The notes beneath the pieces are model-generated. The model did not search any database, was not told the DNA's origin, and was given only the letters and a program-made list of their open reading frames with translations. This document shows positions 26,901 to 38,110 of a stretch of DNA of 64,000 nt, one piece after another. The translations under genes and the position numbers were made by a program. Origin of the DNA: Spirodela intermedia. Taxonomy: Eukaryota; Streptophyta; Magnoliopsida; Alismatales; Araceae. The DNA lies in contig LR746278.1 of NCBI GenBank assembly GCA_902729315.2, positions 5,063,911-5,127,910 of the forward strand, in the 5' to 3' direction. Numbering within the stretch: the first letter of the stretch is position 1; each line of letters starts with the position of its first letter.

Positions 26901-28011
26901 CAAGAGTAGAGATGTGGAGCTGTTGCGGCAGAAGGTTGCTTTGCCCAAGCTTAGAGTTACAGATGAGGAAGATGACCGTGCACTTAGAAGGGGTGATGTT
27001 GCGTCGATCTCCGCAGGCGAGTGGGCCGACAGTCTAACCAATATAAGCGTGGGGGATTTGTTGTCAGAAGCTTCTAGGGCCACAGATACGTGCCACAATA
27101 ATTCCGCTTGGTTAGGCGCATCTCTGCAGCACATCTCTCTCAGTTGTGACTCATTTGATGCAGCCATTGCTGGGCTCATATCCCGTCATCAGGATTCACT
27201 GAACCACTCTCCCAGAGGAGCTTCACTAGCATCGATCTTGGATGCCGAAGAAACCTGCGATGAGTTCTCTTTTCACAAGGTTCTAGCTGAAGATCAGCCA
27301 AACGGAGCCACCGTGCCGCCCAGTGCCTCCTCAGCTGGCTCTTCCAGGCAGATCACTCAGGCAGGTTCGAGTGGGTATCGAGGTTTCATGCAGGTATTAT
27401 TCTCGTCGGAGCATCGGCATCCTACTTCTCGTGACTGCTTTATTTTCTAGTAGTTCTCATTCTAGCTGCAGAGGGTTGCAGTTCATTCATATGGGGAAAA
27501 TTCTGTCTTTTCATAGGATTCACTCGCTGCTGTTGAGCATTCGGGCAACCCTCAGAGAGAAGAAGATATGGATTCCGCCGCCCCGTCTGACGACGACGAG
27601 TTGACTTCTGACAAGAAGCGCGACTCTGCGAGGAACAGTGAACTAACCGACTTTTTTTGGGTAACTACTTCTCGATGCTGCTTTTTTTTTTTTTTTTTAC
27701 TGGATTTTCCTCGGCAAGAGTTTGCTTGATTTGATTTGGTCCACCCTCTTCTTGGTTTTGTTTCTCCTCCCGCGCAGCCGGATTCTTTAGGCCCGTTGGA
27801 CCTTGATGTTCCACCGGCAAGATATCAAGGCCAAGAACTCCTCTTCGGTGATGGCGCCAGCCTGAGCGGTTTGAGCCGCCTGATAGCCAGCAGCCTCGAC
27901 GCATTCCAGAACTGTTCCTTTTTTGGCTCGGAGAAGAAGGAATCCAGTGCAGCCGGCGAAGCTCAAGAAGCCGCACCCTTTCTCGACCAAAAAGGTGGCT
28001 CGGACACTTGA
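20686..28011 (+). CDS. TKI1: TSL-kinase interacting protein 1-like (SANT/Myb)
   Basis: Coding exons: 20686-20812, 21010-21092, 21167-21214, 22813-22922, 24758-24842, 24960-25233, 25438-25608, 25671-25855, 26282-26523, 26622-27393, 27517-27660 and 27778-28011. All introns are GT-AG and the joined frame is 824 aa. The ATG at 20686 is the first after an in-frame TGA at 20614. Residues about 44-105 form a SANT/Myb-like domain (RQWAAWTRQEEESFFNALRQ, then VRHYYYRLVRRMNKLLGPG). A middle block has a Pro/Lys-rich region (TRRKRPYQGEN), then a conserved LKLQLFPIDEVTRKALE and LTLSARKRISSILEHLNRKW. The end carries the family signature FFWPDSLGPLDLDVP and LIASSLDAFQNCSFFG. Arabidopsis TKI1 binds and is phosphorylated by the nuclear Tousled kinase; its molecular role is poorly defined. 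The gene is divergent from VAL. The exon at 25671 has a second in-frame acceptor at 25686. Confidence 0.92.
23912..23953. repeat. (TTTC)n microsatellite in a TKI1 intron
   Basis: About ten TTTC units, followed by a longer pyrimidine-rich stretch to about 24005. Confidence 0.9.
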
Positions 28012-28037
28012 TGATGATGATGATGATGATGATGACG
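28009..28037. repeat. (ATG)n microsatellite at the TKI1 stop codon
   Basis: About nine GAT/ATG units begin inside the TGA stop codon and run into the 3' UTR. Length change here would not alter the protein. Confidence 0.85.
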
Positions 28038-28200
28038 ACGACCCCCCAAGCAGTGGCGGCGCCCCCAGTTGACTTGACTTTTGTATATGGTCCGTTAGTT
28101 GCCGCGGCGGCAGTGGTGGTGGGTCCTCATTTGCAGGTTCCGCCATGGGGGATATTGTAAAGAAGCATTCTAACCCCTCCCCTATACAGGTTGGAAGAGG

Positions 28201-28245
<45 letters not shown>

Positions 28246-28422
28246 AAGGAATCCCAAGAGGTCTTGGACAGTGGGAGCTTGATTAACATCTGTCCAAATA
28301 AGTTGTATTATATCGTCCCGTTTCTGTCCAGAAGCGCTCCTTGAGCCGTTCTCAACAAGCCCTTTTCGGGTTTCATCTCTTTCTTTGTCCTAGGTGATGT
28401 CCTAGTAGTTGAAGTGATACTC
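28012..28422. other. TKI1 3' region with a GA microsatellite
   Basis: Presumed 3' UTR and flank. A (GA)n run of about 20 units lies at 28201-28240. No other gene is seen. Confidence 0.6.
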
Positions 28423-31400
28423 AGACTTGCCACTTTGGTTAGCAGATGAGGTAAGAATTGGAACAGATCACTCACCGATCTTTCGGGGTTGACATTTTTC
28501 TATCCAAGAGTTGACTTTTGGTATGGCGTGGAGATCACCTGTTTTCCTCAATAGAACACAGGAGCCAGCCAGACTGCTCGATTTTGTTGGCACTTTTTTG
28601 CCCGCAGAAGAAAATGAACCACGCTCCGGCTTCTATGTGATAGTCAATCTCTCTCTCTCTCCCCTATCCTTAGTCAACCACTTGTTGAAAGCTGGGCTGG
28701 GAACCCATTTCCAGGCTTTCGGAAGCTTCAGTCAAGGCCTGGTCCCTTCAACAGTCTTTCCAACGCCAATCACAAAAATGGGTTCGTCGCATTTGCACAA
28801 GAGAAGACTCGAGGAAGCTCCTCACAGAGCTCAGAGGCCGCTCGTCCAACGACGTAGGAGGGGAGGGGCGAATATGGTGGACAAGCCTTGGTCAACGATC
28901 ATCTTTATTGTGGGGCCCTTGGACAAGCTTGCCACTCTGGTAGGTCCCCTTCCCTTTGGCGAGGACCTCCCAGCCGAGTCGATGATGCAACCCTTCCCCA
29001 GATCATTGACCCGCTGCCCTGGCTCCAGCTTGAAGGCCTTGTCCTGCCATTGACCCCTCCCAAGAACATCTGCTTCGGACTCCATCCTTGGACAACTTCT
29101 AGGTCACAAGCCAAGAGCAAACTATTTTGAGTGACTGCAGCTCAACCCCGCCCTCTCCTTTCTCTCTCTAAAACATAGGGAAAATCATATACATGACCAT
29201 AACATAGGGAATGATAGACACGATAAAGCAGTCGAAAGTCACTCTCTTTGAGGTACATGATGTAGGTGGGGGTTTACATGGCTTCCATCTCTCAACTTCC
29301 TCACAAGAGACGACATAGCTGACTTTGAGCATTCCTTGATGTTGAATCTTCTAGTACACCTGGAAACAACGATTGATCTTCTCTTGAAAAAGAGCTGTGA
29401 AAGAGAGATGGAGAAGAAAAGGAGAAAAATAGGCTGCAGCCCTTACTCTTTTTCACATTCTCAATTGGGTTCACCACGTGTGGTTTTTAGTAATAATGTG
29501 AACCGGAGTATAGATTGGTCCCATTCATAATAATAACTAAAGTAAAAAATAAAGGGGAAAAATATAAAAATAAAGGATAAAATAAAATAAAAGAAAAGAA
29601 GAAAAATTGCATCATTCTTTGACACTCTCCTTCAAGCTGGTAAATGCCATATCATTTATTCTTAACTTGGATATAAGATGATGAAAATCATTGTTGATCA
29701 AGCTTTTGATGAAAAATCCGCATTTATTGATGATATCTATGGTATAGGAATCTTGTCTTGTCTAGTTTTCTGATTTGAGTGCGTCCTATATTTCTCTGTT
29801 GAAAGTGTCTTCTTGACAATTTTCTAACAGATTTCAGATGTGCAGTATAAGGTTTAGGGTCATTTTGTTACCAATTTTATGTAAGTTTTCAGGCTATCCG
29901 AATAAGGGTATTGGGGTAGTGATGTTCCCATTCATCCCATTGTTTATCTGCAGCAGAGTATAATGAGTAGTGTTGATTATTTTTTCAATTTAACTTTCAC
30001 TGAATTTCACAGCATATCTTATTCCCTCCTCATTCGGATATCTCTGTTGAGAATCTATAAGTTTTCCCAACTTCTGTTGGATGTTTTAGAATTTTAGAAA
30101 ATAAGCTTCTGATTTTTCTTTTTCTTTTTATGATTTTTCTGTTGTTTTCACTAGAAAATTATTGACTGTCGGTATGTTTACTGTCACAATTCAGATTCTT
30201 AATACCTTTGAGATCTGTTAATTAGGATTAAAGTCTTGAAATTTATCAGCTTGGACTAAAGTTATAATACCTTTGTCTGAATTCAAACCTTTAGCTGCAA
30301 AATGATGAGAGTATTATCTGTCGGAAGAAATCAACATCAAATTTCTTCCCTAATCAAGGACCTTACATCATTTAAGGTTGGCTCCCTTTCTCAACCAAGA
30401 ATTTGAGCCTGTATCTGATCAAACTTTGAATTAAGACTTACTAAGTACTTGTATATGTTCTGATACTCTCCATCACATCCCTAATGTATAGTGTCTATAA
30501 TTGAATCTTTTAAATAGACCATTTATTATTTGATCAAACTGCTATCATAGGGTCATCAATTTATTTGTACACTTCATCACTGATTTTTCTCCTTGTATTA
30601 GATTCATAATTTTCAATTTCAATTCATACAACTGAGCCGCATCCCTAATTTTAGAGTAAGTTTGATGAGCATTCTCTCAAATATCTCTGGCTGTGAGAAT
30701 GTATAAGCACGTTCCTCTAATTTCTATGGGTCATTGTGGTCCATAGCCATGCCCTGATTTTTTTAAAAATCCACCTACTCTCATGGTCTACAGTTGGGAT
30801 CACTAATTTGTGGACCAAGATTTCATCAAATGACTCATAATAGATCCTCTGCTTTTTAACACAACTCTAACCTGCTGGAACCATCCAAAGCAGTTTCAGC
30901 CATTAGATCACGTGTAGAATTACGTGTAATTAATTCTCAGTGTAATAGATTTCAGACTAAAAAGATGATGTAGAAAAGAAAACTTAAACTTTATTCACCA
31001 GTACTTACCATTTTCAATCACCAGAGAAAAATAATTCAGAAATAAAATTGACAGTGCGAGAGAAACTCGAACTTGCTTCTGAAATACCCTGACAGGACAA
31101 GACCAAACTAGCTGCCAAGAGATTTCTTTGAACAAGTGGGTACTATGCGCCACACACATTGGTGCAAAGAGAGACACAGATTAAGTCCATGCCAATCAAC
31201 GATACACGAATCAATTGTTCATGTTTGTTGCGACTGGCAAAAGGGAGGAAACAGGAGATCTGACAGAAAATAATAATAATAATAAAATCAGATATATCTC
31301 CCTCACTTGAGCGCCAAATCTTGTTCCATGGCTCCAGCAGGGTTGATAGTTGATGTTGAGACTGAATCTGAGAAATATAGGTGGATGGGGAGGCTTCTAT

Positions 31401-31800
31401 GATTAACAAGGTTGGTAATTATAAACCTTAATGGATGCAGATATAATGAAATTCCACTCCCCCCCAACGGAAACCTACATAGAATCTAGCGACGAAGGGT
31501 GACTTCTAAATTGCTCTTTCTGGATCAGGAGCCCCCCAAGTTAATCCAAACCTTTTAAATTTCTTTATTATAATTGTATTTGCTATTATTATTGTTTCTC
31601 ATTCTCTCACTTCAATGGAAACAGGGCAGGGACAATAAATTGAAAAGGGTACACAACAAATCGTCCCCATCTCAAGGGATCTAAGATTTGGACTGAGGAG
31701 AGGAAGGAGGGGGGGGTGGGGTGATGGACAAAAAAGAGAAAAAGATGAAGAGGAAAGCATCCAAAACAAAGACTTTGCCTTGCCATTTCTGGTTCCTCCA
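28423..31800 (-). pseudogene. Broken sphingosine kinase copy, partly inverted
   Basis: The DNA from 28423 to about 29190 aligns along its length with 33533-34345 at the 3' end of the intact kinase gene. The counterpart of the last exon is 28822-29043 (LEPGQRVND and VDQGL are readable, but frameshifted around DSAG). The counterpart of the preceding exon is about 29247-29350, and its donor GT is destroyed. The 294-bp exon is missing. The exon coding LIADVDIESEKYRWMG is found at about 31341-31401 but on the plus strand, reading LIVDVETESEKYRWMG. A fragment of the GTGNGMAKSL exon is at about 31758-31798, minus, with an internal deletion. A copia gag fragment separates the parts. No functional product is possible. 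Confidence 0.85.
30250..30830 (-). mobile_element. Ty1/copia gag fragment inside the kinase pseudogene
   Basis: On the minus strand, stop-interrupted frames match copia gag (UBN2-type) features: ARDI-stop-ENAHQTYS near 30.7 kb and LNSKFDQIQAQILG followed by EPTLNDV near 30.4 kb. Frames are broken. The element's borders are not clear; AT-rich DNA from about 29.4 to 31.3 kb may all belong to it, including CTCCTTCAAGCTGG near 29.63 kb, a sequence common beside such elements. Confidence 0.6.
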
Positions 31801-31809
31801 TACAAAGCA

Positions 31810-32130
31810 TGATTTTTACTAACTAATCATTCTTGGGAGCTTGGAATCTGTGTAAAAATGTGTAAATAGATACGTGCCCGAATTAAAGACAGTAATTTTT
31901 CAGAAACGCTGCCCCCTGAAAAGACACTTGATCTCGAAATTTACATACAGCAGAACACATAGCAACGAGTGACGATGTTCAACAGCGCAAGCAATCAGGA
32001 ATCCAGGCTCCTCGAAGAACCGACGGAAGATTCGACACATCTGCACAGGGTGACATAGGTAAAGATGACACTTTTCAAACCACGACATCTGTAGAATGGA
32101 AGACGGATCATCAGCCTTGTGCAGGAAATG
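31810..32130. other. Spacer 3' of VPS28
   Basis: About 320 bp, presumed VPS28 3' UTR and flank. Nothing else is recognised. Confidence 0.5.
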
Positions 32131-32772
32131 TCAAGAGCCGGCGTTGGGAAGAGCAGCCATGAATGCAGTGTACGAAGACTCGAGATCGAAGTGGAGCTGA
32201 CGGGACTGCTGCTCAGTCAGCTCGTCGGCCGCCCCCATCTTCGACAGCCGTAAGATCCAATCCTTGACCTTAACCCTTCCTTCGAAGTCCGGAGGCACGA
32301 TCCCCCCACCCAACTTCGCCAGAGATCCCGACAGATCTGAGAGCAGGGGATACACCTGATCGACCGCCACCATGTTCAGCTTCAGCGAATCCATGGCGGT
32401 GATAAAGTGCTGGACGCACTCGGCGACCACCGCGGCGGAGGATCCCGACGACGAAGAAGACATGGAAGCCGTCCGGTGCTCGACGGTGGCGGGGACGCCG
32501 GAGACGATGAGCCGGTTCAGCGCGGCTGGGCAGTCCATCTTATAGGTTTCGGCGAAGCTCTCGACGGAGGGAACGACGTCCCGGAGGAAGGAGGAGAGGT
32601 TCTTGAACTGGGTGATCAGCTTGAGGCACTCGGTCTCGTAGTCCCCGGAGGAGACGAGGTCGCGGACGTAGGCTTTCTCCAGCTTCTCCGTCGTCTTGAT
32701 GATGGCGTACAGCTCCGCGAAGTTCTCGTACATGTCCCGCTCCCTCTTGTCGTTCCACAGCATGACCTCCAT
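32131..32772 (-). CDS. VPS28: Vacuolar protein sorting-associated protein 28 (ESCRT-I)
   Basis: A single uninterrupted 213-aa frame. VPS28 is a core ESCRT-I subunit on endosomes that, with VPS23 and VPS37, sorts ubiquitinated membrane proteins into multivesicular bodies; its C-terminal domain contacts ESCRT-II. The start MEVMLWNDKRERDMYENFAE, the core YKMDCPAALNRLIVSGVPAT (residues about 92-111), the linker with a Ser run, and the C-terminal four-helix part (FITAMDSLKLNMVAVDQVYP, then MGAADELTEQQSRQLHFDLE) match plant VPS28 over full length. The coding region is GC-rich in its first half, unlike the AT-rich flanks. It lies between the broken and intact sphingosine kinase copies. Assignment is secure. 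Confidence 0.96.
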   Translation of the reverse strand: MEVMLWNDKRERDMYENFAELYAIIKTTEKLEKAYVRDLVSSGDYETECLKLITQFKNLSSFLRDVVPSVESFAETYKMDCPAALNRLIVSGVPATVEHRTASMSSSSSGSSAAVVAECVQHFITAMDSLKLNMVAVDQVYPLLSDLSGSLAKLGGGIVPPDFEGRVKVKDWILRLSKMGAADELTEQQSRQLHFDLESSYTAFMAALPNAGS

Positions 32773-33411
32773 GGCGGCGCCGCCCTACCACCCCCCTCGC
32801 CCCCTTTCCGCAAGCACCAGGATTAGAGCCGCGAAGATCGATCGCCCCCCGCCGCGCGCAGACAGAAAGCTGGCGCCTGAGATGCCGATCGCCCGACGGG
32901 ACGGATCTCCCTTCGAGGGCAAGCGACGGGGGAGATGGGGAAGAAAGCGAGTGCCCGTTGACCATGCGACTCTGCCAAGGCCTCCGGATCTCCTCCGCTG
33001 TCCCTCTCCGCCCAGGCGATCGGGGCTTCCTCCGTTTACCTTGATTCTTCCCTCTCGTCGGCGTACAGCGAGCAGGCTATTGGCTCGGTCCGCGGGGGCT
33101 CTGATCGGCAGGAGCCAACAGCATTGCGTCGTGTGAGAAACCCTTGATCGCAGATTCGTATATATATCTACGCATTTTTGTTTTGTTTTGTTCGGGTGGG
33201 CTATCTGCTCTCACCGTCCAGAAGATGTAATTATTATAGAATGCATTTTTTTGCTTCAATATATTAATATCATGCCTTATATTATGCCTCTCCTGCTTCA
33301 TGTTTCTTGCTGGATTTACGTCGAATAATAATACAATATTTTATGTTCTTGTTGCGATATTTGGGATCCATTGCTCGCAGGTTTTATGGGAAGTCTGTGG
33401 ATGAGGCTCCA
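32773..33411 (-). promoter_or_regulatory. VPS28 leader and promoter region
   Basis: GC-rich DNA up to about 33.13 kb is likely the 5' UTR, possibly containing a leader intron. A TATATATA run at about 33158-33170 is a TATA-box candidate on the minus strand, about 390 bp from the ATG. Confidence 0.4.
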
Positions 33412-33526
33412 CTTGTTCGACCATAACTCAGATGCCCAACCATTCCGTCTCTGGTTTGAGAGTTTAGTCAACGTCGACAGGAACAGCTGCTGCAGTTTCT
33501 TCTCCTGATAAAAACCAGAGTAACGA
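33412..33526 (+). pseudogene. Remnant of TKI1 exon 10
   Basis: The segment containing CAGATGCCCAACCA, GTCTCTGGT and GGAACAGCTGCT matches TKI1 exon 10 at about 26774-26880 in the same orientation, with small indels and a stop. It is directly followed by DNA that matches 28423 onward, so TKI1 DNA from mid exon 10 through its 3' end is missing here. Confidence 0.8.
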
Positions 33527-33748
33527 TGTGGACGTCAGACTTGCCACTCTGGTGGTCAGGAGTTCGATAGCAGGATGAGGGGAGAATTGTTGGTCAGGAT
33601 CACTCAACCATCCGGCTGGCTGACTTTTGGTAAGGCGTGGAGATTCTGATGGAGCATAGGATCCCCGGAAGTCAGATCAACCTCCTGATTTTGTTGGCAT
33701 TGTTTAGCCCATAGAAGAAAATGAACCCCGGTCCGATTTCTATATGGT

Positions 33749-33751
<3 letters not shown>

Positions 33752-33790
<39 letters not shown>
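33752..33790. repeat. (TC)n microsatellite
   Basis: About 19 TC units in the 3' flank of the sphingosine kinase gene. The duplicate at 28.65 kb has only a short TC run at the matching place. Confidence 0.9.
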
Positions 33791-33793
<3 letters not shown>

Positions 33794-33951
33794 TCTAGTC
33801 AGCCACAAGCGTCAAAGGCTGGGCTGGGAACCCATTTCCAGGATTTCAGAAGCTCCGGTCAAGCCGTGGTTCTTTCAACACTCTTACAAACGCGAATCAT
33901 GAAAACAGGTTCATCACATTTGTACAAGAGAAGAATCCGAGTAAGAGCTCC

Positions 33952-36670
33952 TCACAGAGCATAGAGGTCGCTGGCCCATGCCGCGGGGGGGAGCGGGGCG
34001 AATATGGTGGCCAAGCCTTGGTCAACGGTCATCTTGATTGGCAGCCCATACGCCATGGGGTCCTTATGCTTGCCACTCCGGTAGGTCCCACTCCCTCTGG
34101 CGAGGACCTCCCCATCCGAGTCGATGATGCCGCCCTTCCCCGGGTCGTTGACCCGCTGCCCTGGCTCCAGCCTGAAGGCTTTGACCTGCCATTGACCCAC
34201 AAAGGACATATTCTTCAGACTTGATCCTTCAAGAACTTCTTCTGGCTCACATACTGGGGAGCACAATTTTCTGAGTGATCGCCCATGGGTGGCAGCTCAC
34301 TCTCCCCCCCACTCTCCTTTCTCTCTCTAAAACATAGGGAAGAACATATGATCATGAAATAAAGAATGAGAATGAGAAGAGAGTTGAAGTTGACTCACTT
34401 TGAGGTACCTGACGTAGGGGGACTTCACATGGGTTCCGTCGTTCAACTTGGTCAACAGAGACAGCAAAGCCGACTTTGGGCATTCCTTGATTATCAGCAC
34501 ATCGAGATAGCCGTCTGAGAACTGAACCACAAGAGTTGAAGAACATGAGATGATCAAGTGAGAGAATCAGGAACAATAATTTTACACCAAATATAATTAA
34601 GAATAGAGAAATTTCCATGTATTTTATGATGCCACCAGATGTCCAGCACAAACATTAAACATTAATAGCCCTTGCCTAACCTTCTATTTTTCATTTTTTA
34701 TCTTGTATCCATCGTCAACGCTTAAAAATGATGAAAAAAATAGGGTCAACACCAATCACCTCATCTAGATGTTCTTTCTTTGTACAGTCCCCTACTTTTT
34801 CATTGGAAGGCCTAATATCTCTGTGATCCTCTTTCCTGATAACGTTCTCAGAAAAAACCATATAATCTCAAGATACTACCTTGGCCTCTGGCGCCGGCAT
34901 GGCGTCGGCGCTGCCCCAGGGTACGTTGTGCAGCCACACTGCAATGAACGGCCCCTCGACAGATCTCCACTCCGAGCTCTTGAAGGAGATCGTCGGCCCC
35001 TGGTATCCTCGGCGCTCCATCCCATCACCGCCATGATCGTGATCATGATCATGATCCCCACACAGAGGCGGCTCAAGCCCTCCGGCGGGTGCTCCGTGGG
35101 CTTCGTACCCAGGAGCAGGCACAAAGTGGACCCGCCCATGGTACCTCCGCAGGCTGAGAACGCGCAGAAGGGCCTGAGGAGAGCATGCGAATAGGAGAAA
35201 CATTTCAGTCAGTCAGTCAGTCAGTCATGGGCCCCAAGAAAGATTCTTCGAAATTATTGTGGGAATGGACGGTGAACTTGCTGGTGCATACATAGAAATC
35301 GAGACGGGCGCTCCCCATCCACCTGTATTTCTCGGATTCAATGTCAACGTCAGCTATCAACCCTGGAACGAGGGAGGGTTATCCAGATTAAGATTTGTGA
35401 CCCGAATGAGTGAGTGAGATATATCTGATTTCTTGTGTAAAAGGAAATCCAGATTAAGATAGCATGCGAGCATTGCTGCCAGGTTATTTGCACCCAAAGG
35501 ACTGACTGAGCCCATCAGCCAAACTCTCTGCCCGAATATAAAATAATCCATGATTCATGCCCATTTTCCTTCCCATGTGAGAGAGCAAGTGTCGTACCCC
35601 AGGTGAGCATAAGAACACTGAAGAACGTGTTGTCTCCCTGCTTCACGGTGGAGACATCCAGTGGCTGTTTGTGACCTGCATCGAGACAGGGGAGGGACAC
35701 TCCATTAAAAGAGGGAAATCCTCCCATCTCAAGGAATAGGAGGCAAAAAAGAGAGAATGAAGAGGACAGAGATAAACGAGGAGGAGTATAGTTTGGTGAT
35801 TACCGCAGATGATGGAAAGGATTGCATTGGACGGCGAGCATCTCTCACCGACAGCGTCCAACAGAGATTTCGCCATGCCATTTCCGGTTCCTGCACTCAA
35901 ATAAGTCGCGGCATGAGGCTCCTGCCTAAGCTCCAGAGCGAGTGAGAAACCGACCCGACTGAAGACTGAAGAGCCCAGAGCCCAAAGGGAATAGAATTTA
36001 AATAATATGAACCAAGATATTGGTTCCCAAGTTGATTTTTCACTGCAAGATCTTCTTATACCCTCTACTCTATCTTTCTCCCTCTCTGCTTGTACCCTCT
36101 ACATTTATTTATTTACTTATTGTTCACGGCTTTTACTACCACCCTGATCTGTTCTACTATCTCTCTTCTACTTCTCATGGCCGTGGCCTTTGCACAGAAA
36201 TCAGTTGATCAGTTGCAACTTTATCTTTTCTAATTCTTGTTCATGCCTTTCGAATCCATAACATTTACAAAACCAATGATCAGTCAATTGATGAAGGAAT
36301 ACGAATTACGAGTAATTCTAGTGGGCATAAAAACAGCAATTTTTTATACAAAACAAGTTATCAACTCTGGGTGAAAGAATATGAATTACGATAAATTATT
36401 TTTATGGGCATAAAAAGAAGCAGATCAAAAATATGATCCACAAGATCTGGAAGGATAACGGACCTCCAGGGACTATCCCAAGGGGCATCTTTATTGCATC
36501 CTGCCAATCTCCTCTCTGTAAGAACCCATTGACCACCTGAAATATTTGAAAGACATGGAAGGGGGATCATGACTAGGAGTTGACATTTAACAATCAGAGC
36601 TAGAACACCCTTTCTAGGATTTCCATTTTCATACAGGAACATAAGAACCAGATGAGAAGAGAGATCACCG

Positions 36671-36702
<32 letters not shown>

Positions 36703-37752
36703 TAAAAAAAATTAAATCCCTCGATGTTCTTGATTCTGAAGATAAACTGCAGAATGCACCAGATGAGATGGGCTCACTAACCTCGACGAGGATGCCATCT
36801 CCGCTCACGCAGACAATCCCATCCCAGCTCGTGAGATCCAACTTTCTGGCGATTTCCTGAGCGTGGAGCTGATATTGCGTCTCTGTAGGGATCAAAAGCG
36901 TAGATCAGATGCCTGGTTCTGGGGAGGTGAGAAAAAAGTTCTGATAAAAGCGAGGACATGGTGAGAAACCTTGCATCACATAGAAGACTCCAGCGGCATC
37001 GAGGAGCGGCTTGACCTCATTCTCGAAGATCAGCGGCGCATGTCTCTTTCCACCAAATGGGTTCACGAGGATGAGCAGCCTCTTTGGGCGGCCTGCGACG
37101 GAGGTAGAGATAGGAGTGTTCACAATTCGAAATGGGGGATCGCTGTTCGATGCATACCAGTAGGACGCGGAGTGAGTTCACCAGTCGAAGAACCATGAAC
37201 ACATGGAGGTACTGGACAAGAAATGGGGGGGGGGGGGGATAAACCCGCAAGGGATGCTGGGTCGGAGAAGAGATCAGATTTGATGAGCATGGTCCCACAC
37301 AAGTCTAATGGCAGGGCTCAGAAAATTCGAAGAGATCATATCTTCCGGCAAAGTCAGCGCGCTCGGTAATTACCGAGGGTTTCGATGCACGCCTGCAGCG
37401 CCGCCCTCCACGCCTCCGCCGCTTCCTCCGACGCCGCCTCGAGGGAAAAGTCCTTCCTCACCCGGCTCCTCTCACCGCCGCCAGCGCCGCCTCGCTTGGC
37501 GGCGCCACCTGCCGCCACAAACGCCTTCACGGTCACTCTCCTTCCCTCCCTCTGCACTCCCAGTACCTCCCTGTCCAGCTCCAGACACCTCTCCCTCCCC
37601 TGCCCGCCGACCTCTCTCCACTGCAACCACCCCCCAGCGCACAGCCCCCCGCCCGCCGCCGCCCTCGTCAGCGTCGCCTCCGCCGTCACCCCGTTCACCC
37701 GGATCGGCTCCCCCATGGCATGGGAACCTGCAGGCTCCGCCACCCCCACCAT
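33952..37752 (-). CDS. SPHK1: Sphingosine (long-chain base) kinase
   Basis: Coding exons on the minus strand: 37752-37374, 37092-36970, 36882-36782, 36536-36464, 35890-35804, 35675-35598, 35362-35292, 35173-34880, 34521-34399 and 34185-33952. All introns are GT-AG and the frame is 520 aa, somewhat longer than the roughly 485-aa Arabidopsis SPHK1. The enzyme uses ATP to phosphorylate sphingosine, phytosphingosine and related bases; the products signal in ABA and stomatal responses, mostly at membranes such as the tonoplast. The N-terminus is an Ala/Gly-rich PH-like region. The lipid/DAG kinase core has VNPFGGK (136-142), SGDGILVEVVNG (194-205), GGTGNG (225-230), LIADVDIESEKYRWMG (from 282) and IIDSDGEVLARG with VDQGLATIF near the end. 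A His-Asp run at about 344-351 is unusual. The start is the first ATG of the open frame; a second in-frame ATG lies 12 codons on. Confidence 0.93.
35205..35226. repeat. (CAGT)n microsatellite in a kinase intron
   Basis: About five to six tandem CAGT units, 30 bp from the acceptor of the 294-bp exon. Confidence 0.85.
36671..36702. repeat. (AT)n microsatellite in a kinase intron
   Basis: About 15 AT units with one G interruption, in the intron after the SGDG-coding exon. Confidence 0.9.
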
Positions 37753-38110
37753 CAGCGAGAGAGGGAGAAAGAGGGAGAAAGAGGGAGAGAGAGAGACCGA
37801 CAGAGACAGAGAGAGCGAGGGTGGAGAGGGAGAAGGGTTCAGCTGGGTGAGGTGAATGCGACGAACGAGACGTGCTGTTATCCTGGGGTCCCCCCTTCCC
37901 TTCCCTCAACACGTCGTCGCCCAGGTTCCTTCGCCGCCCGCTGGGGACCCAGTCTGTCTCCCTTGTAAAATCCGGCACCGGTCACAGATGGCCAACCGCC
38001 GTCACCGGCAGGCGTCCCCGTCAGCAGACTGCGTGAATGGACTGGTCGGTGGAGGGATCGAGTCGACCAGTCGGAGGTGTACATGCTCGTCACGCCTGCC
38101 ATAGTTTCTC
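37753..38110 (-). promoter_or_regulatory. Sphingosine kinase leader/promoter
   Basis: Upstream of the kinase ATG the minus strand is strongly CT-rich (37755-37835), a common plant leader feature, then GC-rich to about 38.1 kb. No clear TATA box is seen. Confidence 0.4.

Noticed and set aside
28511-29053. A 180-codon plus-strand frame
   Set aside because: It is antisense to the broken kinase copy and has no homologue that I know.
37308-37978. Pro/Ser-rich plus frames and a 168-codon minus frame
   Set aside because: They are shadows of the GC-rich first exon of the kinase, whose real frame gives the conserved join to RPKRLLILVNPFGGK.
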